Assembly (NCBI RefSeq): GCF_013761245.1
Contig: NZ_JACDUT010000005.1
Coordinates: forward strand, 62,001-126,000
DNA length: 64,000 bases
Reading direction: 5' to 3'
Origin: Thermaerobacillus caldiproteolyticus
Lineage (GTDB): Bacteria > Bacillota > Bacilli > Bacillales > Anoxybacillaceae
The notes under the pieces were generated by a model, which saw nothing but the letters and a program-made list of their open reading frames with translations, was not told where the DNA came from and did no database searches. Numbering within the stretch: position 1 is the stretch's first letter; each line of letters starts with the position of its first letter. The position numbers and the translations under genes were made by a program. Positions 18,520-26,820 of the stretch are shown here, in pieces.

Positions 18520-18877
18520 CAATTGATAGGACATCATTTTTATTGTAGATAAGCGAGACCACTTCCGCTTTGACATGTACAGGTATGGTCCGATGAAAGT
18601 GGGAGATGGCTCGTTTGTTTGTGGCCGTGTTCGAACATATGTGATGCAATCGAAATATCTTGCAAATGTTGAGTGACAAAAAAGCTGTTTAAATTTACAA
18701 TCATGTTGTTTGAAAACTTCGGCTATATTGTTTCATTAAAAAAGGGCCAGATTGTTAAGGAACATTTTTTGATGTAACCGGAATATAGCATGAAAATGGG
18801 GAAGGTTTTCATGTAAACAAACGAGGGCAGGACAGTGGTAATAATATAACAAGAGATTTTTAACACAGATAATACTA
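18520..18877. other. yppE-thrS intergenic region with an open, unstarted frame
   Basis: About 360 bp without a supported gene. A plus-strand frame from about 18530 to the TGA at 18676 reads as a protein-like string (DKRDHFRFDMYRYGPMKVG...YVMQSKYLANVE) but has no good start codon or RBS, so it may be a gene remnant or a non-AUG small gene. The rest is AT-rich. Confidence 0.35.
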
Positions 18878-18912
18878 GAAATCCAAAAAGGTTATTTACC
18901 TTTTTGGATTTC
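18878..18912. terminator. thrS terminator (bidirectional)
   Basis: Fifteen-bp perfect stem (GAAATCCAAAAAGGT 18878-18892 and its complement 18898-18912) with a five-base loop, 8 bp beyond the thrS stop. Confidence 0.85.
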
Positions 18913-18919
18913 CGAATTA

Positions 18920-20128
18920 TTAATGCTCGTTTTTGTCCTCTTTGAATTTTTTTATCACTTCTATAATATTCATTTCACCAAGGTTTCCTTCCTTACGCTT
19001 TCTTATGGATAAGGACTCTTTCTCCACCTCTTTATCACCAATTATAATCATATAAGGAACCTTTTGTATTTCAGCCTCTCTAATCTTTAATCCAATTTTC
19101 TCAACTCTGTCATCGATTTCAACTCGAAATCCAGCAGATTCTAATTGTAATTTAATTTGGTTGGCGTAAGACAAATGAGAATCAGAAATAGGCAAGATCT
19201 TTGCTTGCAATGGAGCCAGCCAAAAGGGGAAATCACCTGCAAAATGTTCAATTAAAATTGCCATAAACCGTTCGATAGAACCATAAATCGCTCTATGAAT
19301 AATAATCGGGGGATGAGGTTTATTATCTTCGCCTATATAATTACAGTTAAACTTTTCAGGCATTTGAAAATCAAGCTGAACTGTCCCACACTGCCAACTT
19401 CGTCCGAGTGAATCTAGAATGTGGAAATCAATTTTTGGACCATAGAAAGCACCATCACCTTGATTGATTTGATAATGTAATCCTTTTTTCTTTAATACTG
19501 ATTCCAGAGCTAATTCTGCCTTTTCCCATATTTCAACTGAACCCATAAAATTTTCTGGGCGAGTAGAAAGTTCAATCTTATAACTAAAGCCAAATTCAGA
19601 GTAGAACTCATCAATTAAATCCAATACTTTATCAATTTCAGATTCAATTTGCTCTTCTCTAACAAACAAATGTGCATCGTCTTGAGTAAAAGAGCGAACC
19701 CGTAAAAGCCCATTTAAAGATCCTGAAAGTTCGTGACGATGAACTAGGCCAAGTTCTGCAAAACGAATAGGAAGTTCTCGATAACTTCGTCGCTTACTAT
19801 TAAAAATTAATACAGCACCTGGACAATTCATTGGTTTAATGGCGTAATTTTGTTCGTCGACATTTGAAAAATACATATTTTCGTGATAATGTTGCCAATG
19901 ACCGGATTGTTCCCACAGCTCTTGTTTCATCATAATGGGTGTTTTTATTTCTTGATAACCAGCTTTTTGATGCTTTTTTTTCCACATATTTTCAAGTTCA
20001 TTTCGAATGACCATCCCTTTTGGTAAGAAAAAAGGCATTCCAGGTGCTTCTTCCATTGACATAAACAGCTCTAGTTGTTGACCTAATTTTCGGTGATTTC
20101 GTCTTTCTGCTTCCATTTTAATTGACAT
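18920..20128 (-). CDS. thrS: Short threonyl-tRNA synthetase lacking TGS and editing domains
   Basis: 402 aa versus about 640 for the housekeeping enzyme. It starts at the linker into the catalytic domain (MEAERRNHRKLGQQLELF) and holds class II motif 1, motif 2 (VHRHELSGSLNGLLRVRSFTQ), the zinc ligands Cys (MNCPG), His (DDAHLF) and a late His (IHRAIYGSIERFMA, motif 3), then the anticodon-binding domain (LQAKILPISDSH to the C-terminus). The N-terminal TGS and the proofreading domain that clears Ser-tRNA(Thr) are absent. The start is natural, since a T-box leader lies immediately upstream. It interrupts the yppE-yppF order and appears more AT-rich than its neighbours, suggesting acquisition. Editing would have to come from another enzyme, or the gene may serve inhibitor resistance or Thr starvation. 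Confidence 0.9.
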   Translation of the reverse strand: MSIKMEAERRNHRKLGQQLELFMSMEEAPGMPFFLPKGMVIRNELENMWKKKHQKAGYQEIKTPIMMKQELWEQSGHWQHYHENMYFSNVDEQNYAIKPMNCPGAVLIFNSKRRSYRELPIRFAELGLVHRHELSGSLNGLLRVRSFTQDDAHLFVREEQIESEIDKVLDLIDEFYSEFGFSYKIELSTRPENFMGSVEIWEKAELALESVLKKKGLHYQINQGDGAFYGPKIDFHILDSLGRSWQCGTVQLDFQMPEKFNCNYIGEDNKPHPPIIIHRAIYGSIERFMAILIEHFAGDFPFWLAPLQAKILPISDSHLSYANQIKLQLESAGFRVEIDDRVEKIGLKIREAEIQKVPYMIIIGDKEVEKESLSIRKRKEGNLGEMNIIEVIKKFKEDKNEH

Positions 20129-20159
20129 TTTTTATTCCTCCTAATTTTTAAAATATAAA

Positions 20160-20405
20160 TAAAAACCGCACCCATCCCAAAAATAAGGGACGAGTGCGGT
20201 CGTGGTTCCACCCTAATTCCGTAACATACCGAAAGTGTACATTACGCTCAAAAAGATAACGGTTTTCCCGATTATGGATACTCAGGTTTATCCTTTCCCC
20301 ATAATAGCTCCAAGGTGGTAAATCAATCTCTTTTCTTCAGGGCTTTCAGCCGATGACCCTGTTCTCTGGTAAGAAAATAAAGATTGATTCGTGTCCTTTT
20401 CTTAG
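20160..20405 (-). promoter_or_regulatory. T-box riboswitch (Thr) with terminator, upstream of short thrS
   Basis: Reading the minus strand, the T-box core AGGGTGGAACCACG lies at 20201-20214 (consensus AGGGTGGNACCGCG). The terminator is at 20166-20199 (CCGCAC...GGGA...GTGCGG, followed by TTTTTATTT). Upstream Stem I includes TTTACCACCTTGGAGC, placing ACC (Thr) codons in the specifier position. Uncharged tRNA-Thr is expected to favour the antiterminator and switch on the synthetase. A promoter-like TTTACT-17-TATTTT pair lies just upstream (about 20410-20450). Confidence 0.93.
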
Positions 20406-20917
20406 CTTTTATAAAATATAATATTTGGTATATTTAGTAAATATTTTTTATGAATTATAAGGTAGGAATTCTTAAAAGTCAAGTATCTAAATGAACATCT
20501 TGGTTTATATTTAACTAACGGGCGTGATAGTTGAATAACAGAAGATTTGTTACTGCTGCTTAAAACCAATTTAAGTATTCATCTAAAATGAAATAATTAT
20601 TTTTTGAATATCGTTCGGAATCGAACGGTGTTATGGGTGTTTAGAGTATTAAAATGAACCAACTTTATTGTAAGTGAACAGCAAAGATGGCACTTTGAGA
20701 GCGGAAGGAGATAAGGGGATAGGAAAAAGGGGGGGGTCATGTAGCAACTTCACCCACCATGTGCCCGCGCTGTCCTGCGCCGTGCGTCAGCGTGTCGAGT
20801 CCAACGTGCAAGTTTTTCGTATTCAGGGCTGGGACAGTCCCAAGACCTTGCTCAGTTTTCCTTCAGTGGATGACCTAGAAATCTCCCGCTTTCAAGCGAA
20901 GAGAAAGTGGGAGTGAT
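20406..20917. other. Intergenic region with a GC-rich remnant
   Basis: Up to about 20690 the sequence is AT-rich and without gene. From about 20720 to 20860 it turns abruptly GC-rich; on the minus strand an open stretch reads like a protein C-terminus (LHVGLDTLTHGAGQRGHMV) ending at a stop, without a start. It is probably the tail of a lost gene or IS. A hairpin, CTCCCGCTTTC with GAAAGTGGGAG (about 20883-20913), may end the small gene that follows on the minus strand. Confidence 0.4.
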
Positions 20918-21088
20918 TCAAAGGTCTTTTTCTACTTTCGCGGACACGGGCCCATTTTGTTCGGTGGCTACGTTCCCGATTTCATACTCGACTCGCTCTG
21001 TATGTTTTGGAGGGACATTTTCGCCACGCTTTGGTTTTTGGTGGTCATGACCTTTTAATTTATGCTGAAAATGAACGCCTCTACTCAT
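20918..21088 (-). CDS. Small basic hypothetical protein (56 aa)
   Basis: Begins MSRGVHFQHKLKGHDHQ and ends SAKVEKDL; it is rich in His and Lys, with no membrane segment. It has an excellent RBS (GGGAGGTG) about 6 bases before the ATG. It lies in the yppE-yppG neighbourhood, where B. subtilis carries small spore-associated genes, so a spore role is possible but unproven. I do not recognise the family. Confidence 0.75.
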   Translation of the reverse strand: MSRGVHFQHKLKGHDHQKPKRGENVPPKHTERVEYEIGNVATEQNGPVSAKVEKDL

Positions 21089-21140
21089 TTTGAACACCTC
21101 CCTTGTTCATTAATTTGTGATGAAAGAACGAGAAATATGC

Positions 21141-21172
21141 AAAAAACCGAGAGGAAAGCGTTCCTCTCGGTT
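21141..21172 (-). terminator. yppF terminator
   Basis: AACCGAGAGGAA pairs with TTCCTCTCGGTT across four bases; the minus-strand reading continues into TTTTTT. It overlaps the yppF stop codon. Confidence 0.85.
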
Positions 21173-21371
21173 ATAGTTCGATATATTCGTTGTTAAAATC
21201 TGGCTTACAGGCACCTGCCTTTTCCAGTTCACGAGCAATATCGCGATACTCAGCAATAGTGATTTCCCCGCGTAAATAAACTTGGCGTGCAAAATCAAGC
21301 AATTCATTCATATCGGTTGGTTCGTAATTTTTGGATGCGATAAATTTATGTTTAAACTCGGCTATGTTCAT
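21171..21371 (-). CDS. yppF: YppF-like small protein
   Basis: 66 aa (MNIAEFKHKFIASKNYEPTD... to NEYIEL), the length and composition of Bacillus YppF. GGGGGAG lies 6 bases before ATG 21371; codons further upstream in frame lack a site. Its terminator overlaps the stop. The function is unknown. Confidence 0.85.
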   Translation of the reverse strand: MNIAEFKHKFIASKNYEPTDMNELLDFARQVYLRGEITIAEYRDIARELEKAGACKPDFNNEYIEL

Positions 21372-21538
21372 CGCACTCTCCCCCTTTGCGATTTCTTTAC
21401 TACATAGTACCATAAACGGTTATGATTCATGTAAATTCAAAAAATTAAAACTTCCGACAATTCATGACATGTCCGTTTTCACTTTTTTGATTCATGACAC
21501 ATATACTAATGGTAGCTTAGAAAGTGGGGGAAGATGTT

Positions 21539-21874
21539 ATGTACCGGTATCCTCATTCGTTTCCAACACCAAATTCTTCCTATTCACCATATCATGCTGC
21601 ATTATATCAGCCATATCCATATTCCCAAGTGGCTCATCATTGGCCGGCTGGGCAACAAGTGTCACAAATGTCGCCTTATCCGACTCCCTATCCGACACCA
21701 AGCCCGGTTTTAAAGCCTCCGGCACCGGCTCTTCAGTCCATTATGTCGCAATTTAAAACTTCCGAAGGGACATATGATATTAATAAAATGATGAACACGA
21801 TGGGACAAATGATTAATACGGTTAATCAAGTAGGCGGAATGCTGAAAGGATTAGTCAATACGTTTAAAGGATAA
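21539..21874 (+). CDS. yppG: YppG-like Pro/Tyr/Gln-rich protein
   Basis: 111 aa. The first two thirds are low-complexity, rich in Pro, Tyr, Ser and Gln, like spore-coat proteins. The C-terminal third is conserved (SIMSQFKTSEGTYDINKMM...TVNQVGGMLKGLVNTFKG). ATG 21539 has GGGGG 8 bases upstream. The YppG position is conserved. A spore coat or surface role is plausible by composition only. Confidence 0.82.
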   Translation: MYRYPHSFPTPNSSYSPYHAALYQPYPYSQVAHHWPAGQQVSQMSPYPTPYPTPSPVLKPPAPALQSIMSQFKTSEGTYDINKMMNTMGQMINTVNQVGGMLKGLVNTFKG

Positions 21875-21880
21875 TGATGG

Positions 21881-21917
21881 AATCCTCCACCAACATATGT
21901 GGAGGATTAATTTTTTA
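21881..21917. terminator. yppG/csgA bidirectional terminator
   Basis: AATCCTCCAC (21881-21890) and GTGGAGGATT (21899-21908) followed by AATTTTTTAA, between convergent genes. Confidence 0.85.
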
Positions 21918-22169
21918 AAATAGTAACTCATACACCTCATTTAATTGATAAACGCGCTCAAAATCTCGCTCGTCCATTGCATATTTGATTTCATGTGGCA
22001 AAATGCGATCGAGAAAAGCGATTTCTTCTCTCGACAAGTCGCGGACAAACTCTTCTTCACTTGTATATGGCTTTGCGAGTAATTTTTTATAAATGTGACG
22101 AGGGATATTCGTATGATAATCAGTATAATTGGATAAAATTTCGCGCAAATAGCCTAATGTTTTTTCCAT
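21915..22169 (-). CDS. csgA: Sigma-G-dependent sporulation protein CsgA
   Basis: 84 aa matching the Bacillus CsgA pattern: TLGYLREILSNY at the N-terminus, LAKPYTSEEEFVRDLS, and IKYAMDERD...LNEVYELLF at the C-terminus. In B. subtilis csgA is expressed in the forespore with ybxH in one operon, and the same pair is found here. Its ATG overlaps the upstream stop as TAATG. The biochemical role is unknown. Confidence 0.9.
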   Translation of the reverse strand: MEKTLGYLREILSNYTDYHTNIPRHIYKKLLAKPYTSEEEFVRDLSREEIAFLDRILPHEIKYAMDERDFERVYQLNEVYELLF

Positions 22170-22357
22170 TACGATTCGTCCCCTTGGAAAAATGCTTCGA
22201 ATGTCTTGCTGACACGTTGTGCCCCTTCGGCATACGGATTTTCTTCGGTGGCTTGTTGCGGATCAAGGTTTGTTTCAATGACTAATTTTGGCTCATGGGA
22301 CGGTTCTGCAATGATGCGATCATTCAGCTGCTTAAAATCCGGTAGCGTTTTCTTCAT
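22169..22357 (-). CDS. ybxH: YbxH-like forespore protein
   Basis: 62 aa (MKKTLPDFKQLNDRIIAEPS...) preceding csgA in a one-base stop/start overlap, the same pairing as csgA-ybxH in B. subtilis. ATG 22357 is chosen because AGGAGGT lies about 10 bases upstream; the GTG at 22369 falls inside that RBS. The protein is hydrophilic and acidic. The function is unknown. Confidence 0.78.
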   Translation of the reverse strand: MKKTLPDFKQLNDRIIAEPSHEPKLVIETNLDPQQATEENPYAEGAQRVSKTFEAFFQGDES

Positions 22358-22495
22358 GTTTTTTGGCACCTCCTACAAGTAGAGTGGGTCAACTATTAAG
22401 AAAGTATGTATGGCTAATTGAAAACGATTAATGGATATAAAAATGACATATGCTAATTAAAGAAGATCCATTTTTACACTAGGAGGTGAAACACG

Positions 22496-22630
22496 ATGAC
22501 AAATCGAAATGACAATCGCAGACCAAAACACAAATATCCAAATGATCAAGAAAAAGAGTGGGATATTCAAAAAGATCCCACACCAGAGGAAAACGCAAAA
22601 TACGGAAGCAAGTCCCACAAAAATTCATAA
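22496..22630 (+). CDS. Small hydrophilic protein (44 aa), likely spore-associated
   Basis: A short ORF with a near-ideal RBS (AGGAGGTG) 7 bases before the ATG. The product MTNRNDNRRPKHKYPNDQ...KSHKNS is strongly charged and disordered, like small spore proteins, and a clear terminator follows at once. The family was not identified; the good RBS and terminator make it a real gene. Confidence 0.72.
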   Translation: MTNRNDNRRPKHKYPNDQEKEWDIQKDPTPEENAKYGSKSHKNS

Positions 22631-22633
22631 CAC

Positions 22634-22664
22634 AAAGAAGATGAGAAGCGACCTCATCTTCTTT
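22634..22664 (+). terminator. Terminator of the 44-aa gene
   Basis: AAAGAAGATGAG, seven-base loop, CTCATCTTCTTT. Confidence 0.75.
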
Positions 22665-22771
22665 GAAGATTGTAGAACATTTGCCTTTGAGGAAGATAGG
22701 TGGCGACATTTCACCGTTGCCTACAGGATGTGGGCAGCTTTTAGACGAAATTGGATACCTTTGTTTTTCTT

Positions 22772-22892
22772 ATTGTCCAGCTTCAGTTCGCAACGCTTTG
22801 TGGGAAATAACCTTTCGCCGTTGGAATGCAGGCATTTCTTAGCGGAAGAACACTTTTCGGTCAGCGGTAGGCGCTCGTTTCTGCTTTTCTTA
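22772..22892. repeat. Degenerate copy of a dispersed Bacillaceae intergenic repeat (candidate)
   Basis: The segment begins ATTGTCCAGCTTCAGTTCGC and ends GGCGCTCGTTTCTGCTTTTC. These ends resemble the TTGTCTAGCTCC...GGCGCT...GCTTTTCTT repeats I know from Bacillaceae intergenic DNA. It runs into the hsp20 stop codon. No second copy was found in this window, so the call rests on remembered end sequences. Confidence 0.4.
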
Positions 22893-23357
22893 ATCAATAT
22901 CGATGTATTTTCGTTTTTGCGGAAGGCGGATGATTAATCGACCGTCTTCAAATGAAGCTTTAATTTCTTTTTCTGTTACCGGGTAGGGTAAAGGAATAGT
23001 GCGCGTAATGTTTTGAGACATTTGCCGTTTTTGATATACATGATTTCCTTCATCGGTGGATTCGATGATTTCGTGATTTTTGACAGTCAAGTGTAAATAG
23101 TCATCTGTAAACTCTAGTTGAATTTGATCTCGTTTCACATGAGGAAGATGAGCGGTAATCGTGTAGTCATGTTTCGTTTCATGAACTTCGACTGGGATAT
23201 ACGCGTGTGAGAACGTTTTATGGAAATATTCATCGAGTGTTTCAAACATTTTTTTCAACGGTCGTTCGTCAAAAAATTGATCAATCATTCCCCATAAACG
23301 TTGGAAAGGTTCATCATCTTGCTTTTTCTTCATCGGAGGTTGAAAATGATCATTCAT
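22890..23357 (-). CDS. Hsp20/alpha-crystallin family protein
   Basis: 155-aa small heat-shock type chaperone. The N-terminal 50 residues are polar and variable; the alpha-crystallin domain runs from about 55 to 150 (IPVEVHETKHDYTITAHLP...VKRDQIQLEF...ITRTIPLPYPV) and ends with the I-x-I-like RLIIRLPQKRK. AAAGGAG lies 9 bases before ATG 23357. The domain resembles spore-associated Bacillus members (CotM/CotP/YocM group) more than Hsp18. A second Hsp20 lies at 37265. Confidence 0.88.
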   Translation of the reverse strand: MNDHFQPPMKKKQDDEPFQRLWGMIDQFFDERPLKKMFETLDEYFHKTFSHAYIPVEVHETKHDYTITAHLPHVKRDQIQLEFTDDYLHLTVKNHEIIESTDEGNHVYQKRQMSQNITRTIPLPYPVTEKEIKASFEDGRLIIRLPQKRKYIDID

Positions 23358-23630
23358 CAAGCCTATCTCCTTTCATTACTTGTTTCTTAGTTTAAATGTA
23401 TGTACTACATGAAAAAAACGTCACTCTAATTTTTTTAGTGAAATTTAATGTATTTTTAAGGTTTTTTGTTTATGATGTAGTTGCAGTTGGTAATCAGAAA
23501 GCCGGCATTGCAATATTTGTCAGAGTAATATTTTTAGAAGCACATGTTCATTCTTCAATAATAATGCATCCGACGCTCTATCCATGTTCGACAACTCGAT
23601 AGACCGGCAACAAAGAGGGAGGAGAACAGG

Positions 23631-23753
23631 ATGCATACCATTCGTCTAATCATTACACTTTTTTTCTCAGGAACTGCTGTATCGTTGTTAGCATATCAGT
23701 TTGTGGAAATCGTTCATGCGTTTATTGATTTCATATTGGAACGACATTCGTAA
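23631..23753 (+). CDS. Small single-pass membrane protein (40 aa)
   Basis: GGGAGGAG lies 6-7 bases before the ATG; the product MHTIRLIITLFFSGTAVSLL... is one hydrophobic helix with a charged end (LERHS). It lies just upstream of the two-component genes but 77 bp away and with no clear terminator between. It may be a small regulatory membrane peptide; the function is unknown. The 270 bp before it (23358-23630) show no convincing gene. Confidence 0.6.
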   Translation: MHTIRLIITLFFSGTAVSLLAYQFVEIVHAFIDFILERHS

Positions 23754-23829
23754 GCAAAATGTGAATTGCTGATCGCGTTAAGCGGTTGGCATTTCTTTTT
23801 GATATGATACGGAATAGGAGGGAAAGAAA

Positions 23830-24507
23830 ATGAACAAACGCATTTTAATTATTGAAGATGAAGCAAATTTGGCTCGGTTTATTGAGCTTGATTTAACCCA
23901 TGAAGGGTATGAAGTATGCGTGAGTCATGATGGCAGGGAAGGATTGGAGATGGCGTTGTCGGAGGATTGGGGACTCATCCTATTAGATTTAATGCTTCCG
24001 AATTTAAATGGAATGGAAGTGTGCCGCCGGGTGCGGTCAGTGAAACAAACTCCGATTATTATGATTACAGCAAGAGATAGCGTATTCGACCGTGTTATGG
24101 GATTAGATAGCGGTGCGGATGACTATATTGTCAAGCCATTTGCGATTGAAGAATTATTGGCGCGAATTCGCGCTTTATTCCGTCGCGTCCAACTTCCTTC
24201 TGAAGGTGAACAAATATTAACGTTCAAAGACCTTACCGTTGACTTGAATGCACGCACGGTTAAAAAAGGAGACGAAATCATTGAATTGACAAAACGAGAA
24301 TACGATTTGCTTGTGACGTTTTTACAAAATATCAATATTGTTTTGACACGAGATACATTGTTGAACAAAGTATGGGGATTTGATACAGAAGTTGAAACGA
24401 ACGTCGTCGATGTATATGTCCGTTATTTGCGCCATAAATTAGACGAAAACGATAAGGAAAGTTATATCCAAACAGTACGCGGTGCAGGATATGTGATGCG
24501 GCCATGA
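23830..24507 (+). CDS. OmpR-family response regulator (ArlR-like)
   Basis: 225 aa. The receiver domain (1-120) has the acidic pocket [11 protein letters not shown], the phosphoacceptor aspartate in [18 protein letters not shown], and the conserved lysine in [19 protein letters not shown]. It is followed by a winged-helix effector domain ([28 protein letters not shown]). The receiver is closest in wording to ArlR of staphylococci. It overlaps the kinase gene by 4 bp (ATGA), so the two are one operon. The signal and targets cannot be read from sequence. Confidence 0.93.
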   Translation: MNKRILIIEDEANLARFIELDLTHEGYEVCVSHDGREGLEMALSEDWGLILLDLMLPNLNGMEVCRRVRSVKQTPIIMITARDSVFDRVMGLDSGADDYIVKPFAIEELLARIRALFRRVQLPSEGEQILTFKDLTVDLNARTVKKGDEIIELTKREYDLLVTFLQNINIVLTRDTLLNKVWGFDTEVETNVVDVYVRYLRHKLDENDKESYIQTVRGAGYVMRP

Positions 24508-25910
24508 AACTTTTTCGCATTAAAAACGTCTCTTTAAAATGGAAGCTAACGTTTCTTTCTGCGGCGGCCATTTTTATTATTTATTTTATTTTTACGAGCT
24601 TGCAATATGAGATTGTAAAACAATGGTTGCTGAATGAAGAAGAAAAAACAATGAAGAAAACCATCGAAGAAATTGAAACTTATTACGCGGAAAAACGTAA
24701 TCTATCGTGGAAGGACGTTCGCGAAAGCGGGCAATTACTTGAAAAGTTAAACGAAAAATACCAGACCATCCGCGTTCTTGATGCCAAAGGAAACATCATT
24801 GTTTCTGTTTCCAACCATGCATCCGTTTCGCTGTCGCCGACTGCTGCTCCGAAAAGTCTGGAGATTGATTATCATTCTGTCAATGATGAACGATCAATTA
24901 TTTTACGAAAGCCTTTACATCTTTCGTCCGTCAATGGGACGATTGAGATTGTTCGTCATCTTGCGAAATTTAAACAAATGACAAGAATGTTGTTTCTTAT
25001 TATGACGTTAATCGGGATAGCGGCAATGATTACGAGCGCCTTCATTGGAATGTTTATTGCCCAGCATTTTGTAGGCCGGCTAAAGGCATTAACAAAAACG
25101 ATGATGAATATTAAAAATAAAGGGTTTCAACAACGAATTGATATTCCACCTTCAAACGATGAAATGTCTAAATTAATGGTGATGTTCAACGAAATGATGG
25201 ATGAAATTGAACATTCGTTTCATCAGCAAAAGCAATTTATTCAGGATGCCTCGCATGAGTTGCGAACGCCGATTGCCATTTTAGAAGGACATCTTTCACT
25301 GTTAAAACGCTGGGGAAAAAATAACCGCGACATCCTAGAAGAATCGTTAGAGGCTGCTTCCCAAGAGGTTGCCCGGTTAAAAACACTAGCGTTAGAACTT
25401 TTAGACTTGTCGCGTGCGGAAGTCATTACAGTTCCTGCGGATATTCCACCGCTCTCTCCGAAAGACGCAGTGGAGCAAACGGTAAGAAATTTTCGCGTTT
25501 TGTATCCAGCGTTTCAGTTTGTGGTGGACAATTTGTTAGAAGAGACGATATCAATTCGAATGACGAAACATCATTTTGAACAGCTCCTGTTAATTTTACT
25601 TGATAATGGGGTGAAGTATTCACAACAGCATAAGCGAATTACCATTCGCTTGAAAGAAGAAGGAAAATATGTATGCATTTCTGTAATCGATCAAGGAATC
25701 GGCATTCCTCGTGATGAATTAGAGAAAGTGTTTTTGCGCTTTTATCGCGTCGATAAAGCGCGAAGTCGTGAAAAAGGAGGAGTAGGGCTTGGTCTAGCTA
25801 TTGCTAAAGAGATCGTTGATAAATACGGTGGACAAATTACGCTTCAAAGCGAAGTCGGAAAAGGAACGACAGTCGAGCTGTTAATTCCAAAAATGTCCTC
25901 TCTAACATAA
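24504..25910 (+). CDS. Sensor histidine kinase (ArlS-like), partner of the upstream regulator
   Basis: 468 aa. The N-terminal membrane helix ([20 protein letters not shown]) and a second (about 156-185, [19 protein letters not shown]) frame a 110-residue extracytoplasmic sensor. Then follow a HAMP linker ([13 protein letters not shown]) and HisKA with the phosphohistidine near 248 ([12 protein letters not shown]). The HATPase core has the N box [14 protein letters not shown]1 VIDQGIGIP, and G2 [13 protein letters not shown]. Coupled to the response regulator by an ATGA overlap. Confidence 0.93.
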   Translation: MKLFRIKNVSLKWKLTFLSAAAIFIIYFIFTSLQYEIVKQWLLNEEEKTMKKTIEEIETYYAEKRNLSWKDVRESGQLLEKLNEKYQTIRVLDAKGNIIVSVSNHASVSLSPTAAPKSLEIDYHSVNDERSIILRKPLHLSSVNGTIEIVRHLAKFKQMTRMLFLIMTLIGIAAMITSAFIGMFIAQHFVGRLKALTKTMMNIKNKGFQQRIDIPPSNDEMSKLMVMFNEMMDEIEHSFHQQKQFIQDASHELRTPIAILEGHLSLLKRWGKNNRDILEESLEAASQEVARLKTLALELLDLSRAEVITVPADIPPLSPKDAVEQTVRNFRVLYPAFQFVVDNLLEETISIRMTKHHFEQLLLILLDNGVKYSQQHKRITIRLKEEGKYVCISVIDQGIGIPRDELEKVFLRFYRVDKARSREKGGVGLGLAIAKEIVDKYGGQITLQSEVGKGTTVELLIPKMSSLT

Positions 25911-25926
25911 CGGAAGGTGAGAAAAT

Positions 25927-26085
25927 ATGGATCATTTTCATGAAGAAACCATTGTACAAAAAAAAGACATTCAACATGTCGTTGAAAAATTTCGCAAGAG
26001 GGGTATTAAAGTCAGTGCATGCAAACCGAGAATAATGTTGTCTTTATCTTGCTTGACAACACCTGTGACAAAAAGCAATGAATGA
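25927..26085 (+). CDS. Small hypothetical ORF (52 aa)
   Basis: Begins MDHFHEETIVQKKDIQHVVEKF after GGAAGGTGAG, 16 bp behind the kinase gene, and stops just before the glpP RBS. The first half looks like a helical charged protein and the second half is Cys/Ser/Thr-rich without clear structure, so it may be the 5' part of a truncated gene. Unrecognised. Confidence 0.4.
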   Translation: MDHFHEETIVQKKDIQHVVEKFRKRGIKVSACKPRIMLSLSCLTTPVTKSNE

Positions 26086-26103
26086 AGGAGGGAAAAGGAA
26101 AAT

Positions 26104-26664
26104 TTGAACATTCATCAACAAAAAATTATTCCTTCCATCAAAACATTGAAAGACTTTGAAAAGTTTTTGAGCAGCTCATATGCACATGGAGTGTTACTAG
26201 AATTACATATTTCACAGCTAAAAAGCGTTTTTCAATACGCGCGCCAATGTGGAAAAAATTTAATCATTCATACCGATTTAATCCAAGGATTAAGCCATGA
26301 TGAATATGCAGCGGAATATTTATGCCAAGAATTTCAGCCGTGCGGGTTAATTTCAACAAGAGGCAATGTGATTGTAAAAGCAAAACAAAAAAAGGTACTG
26401 GCGATTCAACGCATTTTTTTACTTGATTCGCATGCACTTGAGAAAAGTTACCAACTGATTGAAAAGACGCAGCCAGACTGTATCGAAGTCATACCGGGAG
26501 CGATGCCGCATATCATTCGGGAAGTAAAGGAACGGACGGGAAAACCGATTTTTGCTGGAGGGTTCATCCGCACTGTAGATGATGTCGAGCGCGCTCTTGA
26601 GGCAGGAGCGGTGGCTGTTACGACATCGAATAAAGAATTGTGGAAATATTACGAAACAAACTAG
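26104..26664 (+). CDS. glpP: Glycerol uptake operon antiterminator GlpP
   Basis: 186-aa TIM-barrel-like RNA-binding protein. With glycerol-3-phosphate it prevents termination in glp leaders. Family blocks visible: HGVLLELHISQL, KNLIIHTDLIQGLSHDEYAAEYL, PCGLISTRGN, IEVIPGAMPHII and FAGGFIRTVDDVERAL. The start is TTG with AAGGAGGG about 10 bases before. glpF and glpK, which lie between glpP and glpD in B. subtilis, are missing, and glpD follows directly behind a hairpin leader that is the obvious target. Confidence 0.95.
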   Translation: MNIHQQKIIPSIKTLKDFEKFLSSSYAHGVLLELHISQLKSVFQYARQCGKNLIIHTDLIQGLSHDEYAAEYLCQEFQPCGLISTRGNVIVKAKQKKVLAIQRIFLLDSHALEKSYQLIEKTQPDCIEVIPGAMPHIIREVKERTGKPIFAGGFIRTVDDVERALEAGAVAVTTSNKELWKYYETN

Positions 26665-26699
26665 CGAACTTTTTACTAGGCAAACGTGCTGTTTTCGTT

Positions 26700-26798
26700 T
26701 ATAATAAAAGTAAGTTAATAAGTTGTCAGGAGATAAGGAGAGACCATGCATACATGATAAGCGAAGGCTTGTCGTGTTTGTCATGGTCTCTTTTTATC
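26700..26798 (+). promoter_or_regulatory. glpD leader with GlpP-type terminator/antiterminator
   Basis: TATAAT at 26700-26705 is followed by a leader whose AGAGACCATG (26739-26748) pairs with CATGGTCTCT (26782-26791) and runs into TTTTTATC, an intrinsic terminator before glpD. GlpP bound to glycerol-3-phosphate is known to antiterminate such leaders; here the geometry is seen and the regulation is inferred. The -35 region is weak. Confidence 0.8.
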
Positions 26799-26820
26799 TT
26801 TAAAAGGGAGGAGATTTTTC

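Noticed and set aside
20674-20916. 80-codon plus-strand ORF
   Set aside because: Composition is unlike the neighbours and it spans the GC-rich remnant and a hairpin; no RBS at its ATG.
23300-23400. CIRCE element controlling the hsp20 genes
   Set aside because: No TTAGCACTC-N9-GAGTGCTAA palindrome was found upstream of either hsp20 gene.
23396-23602. 68-codon plus-strand ORF between hsp20 and the small membrane gene
   Set aside because: No RBS, AT-driven composition (many Phe and Val), no family resemblance.
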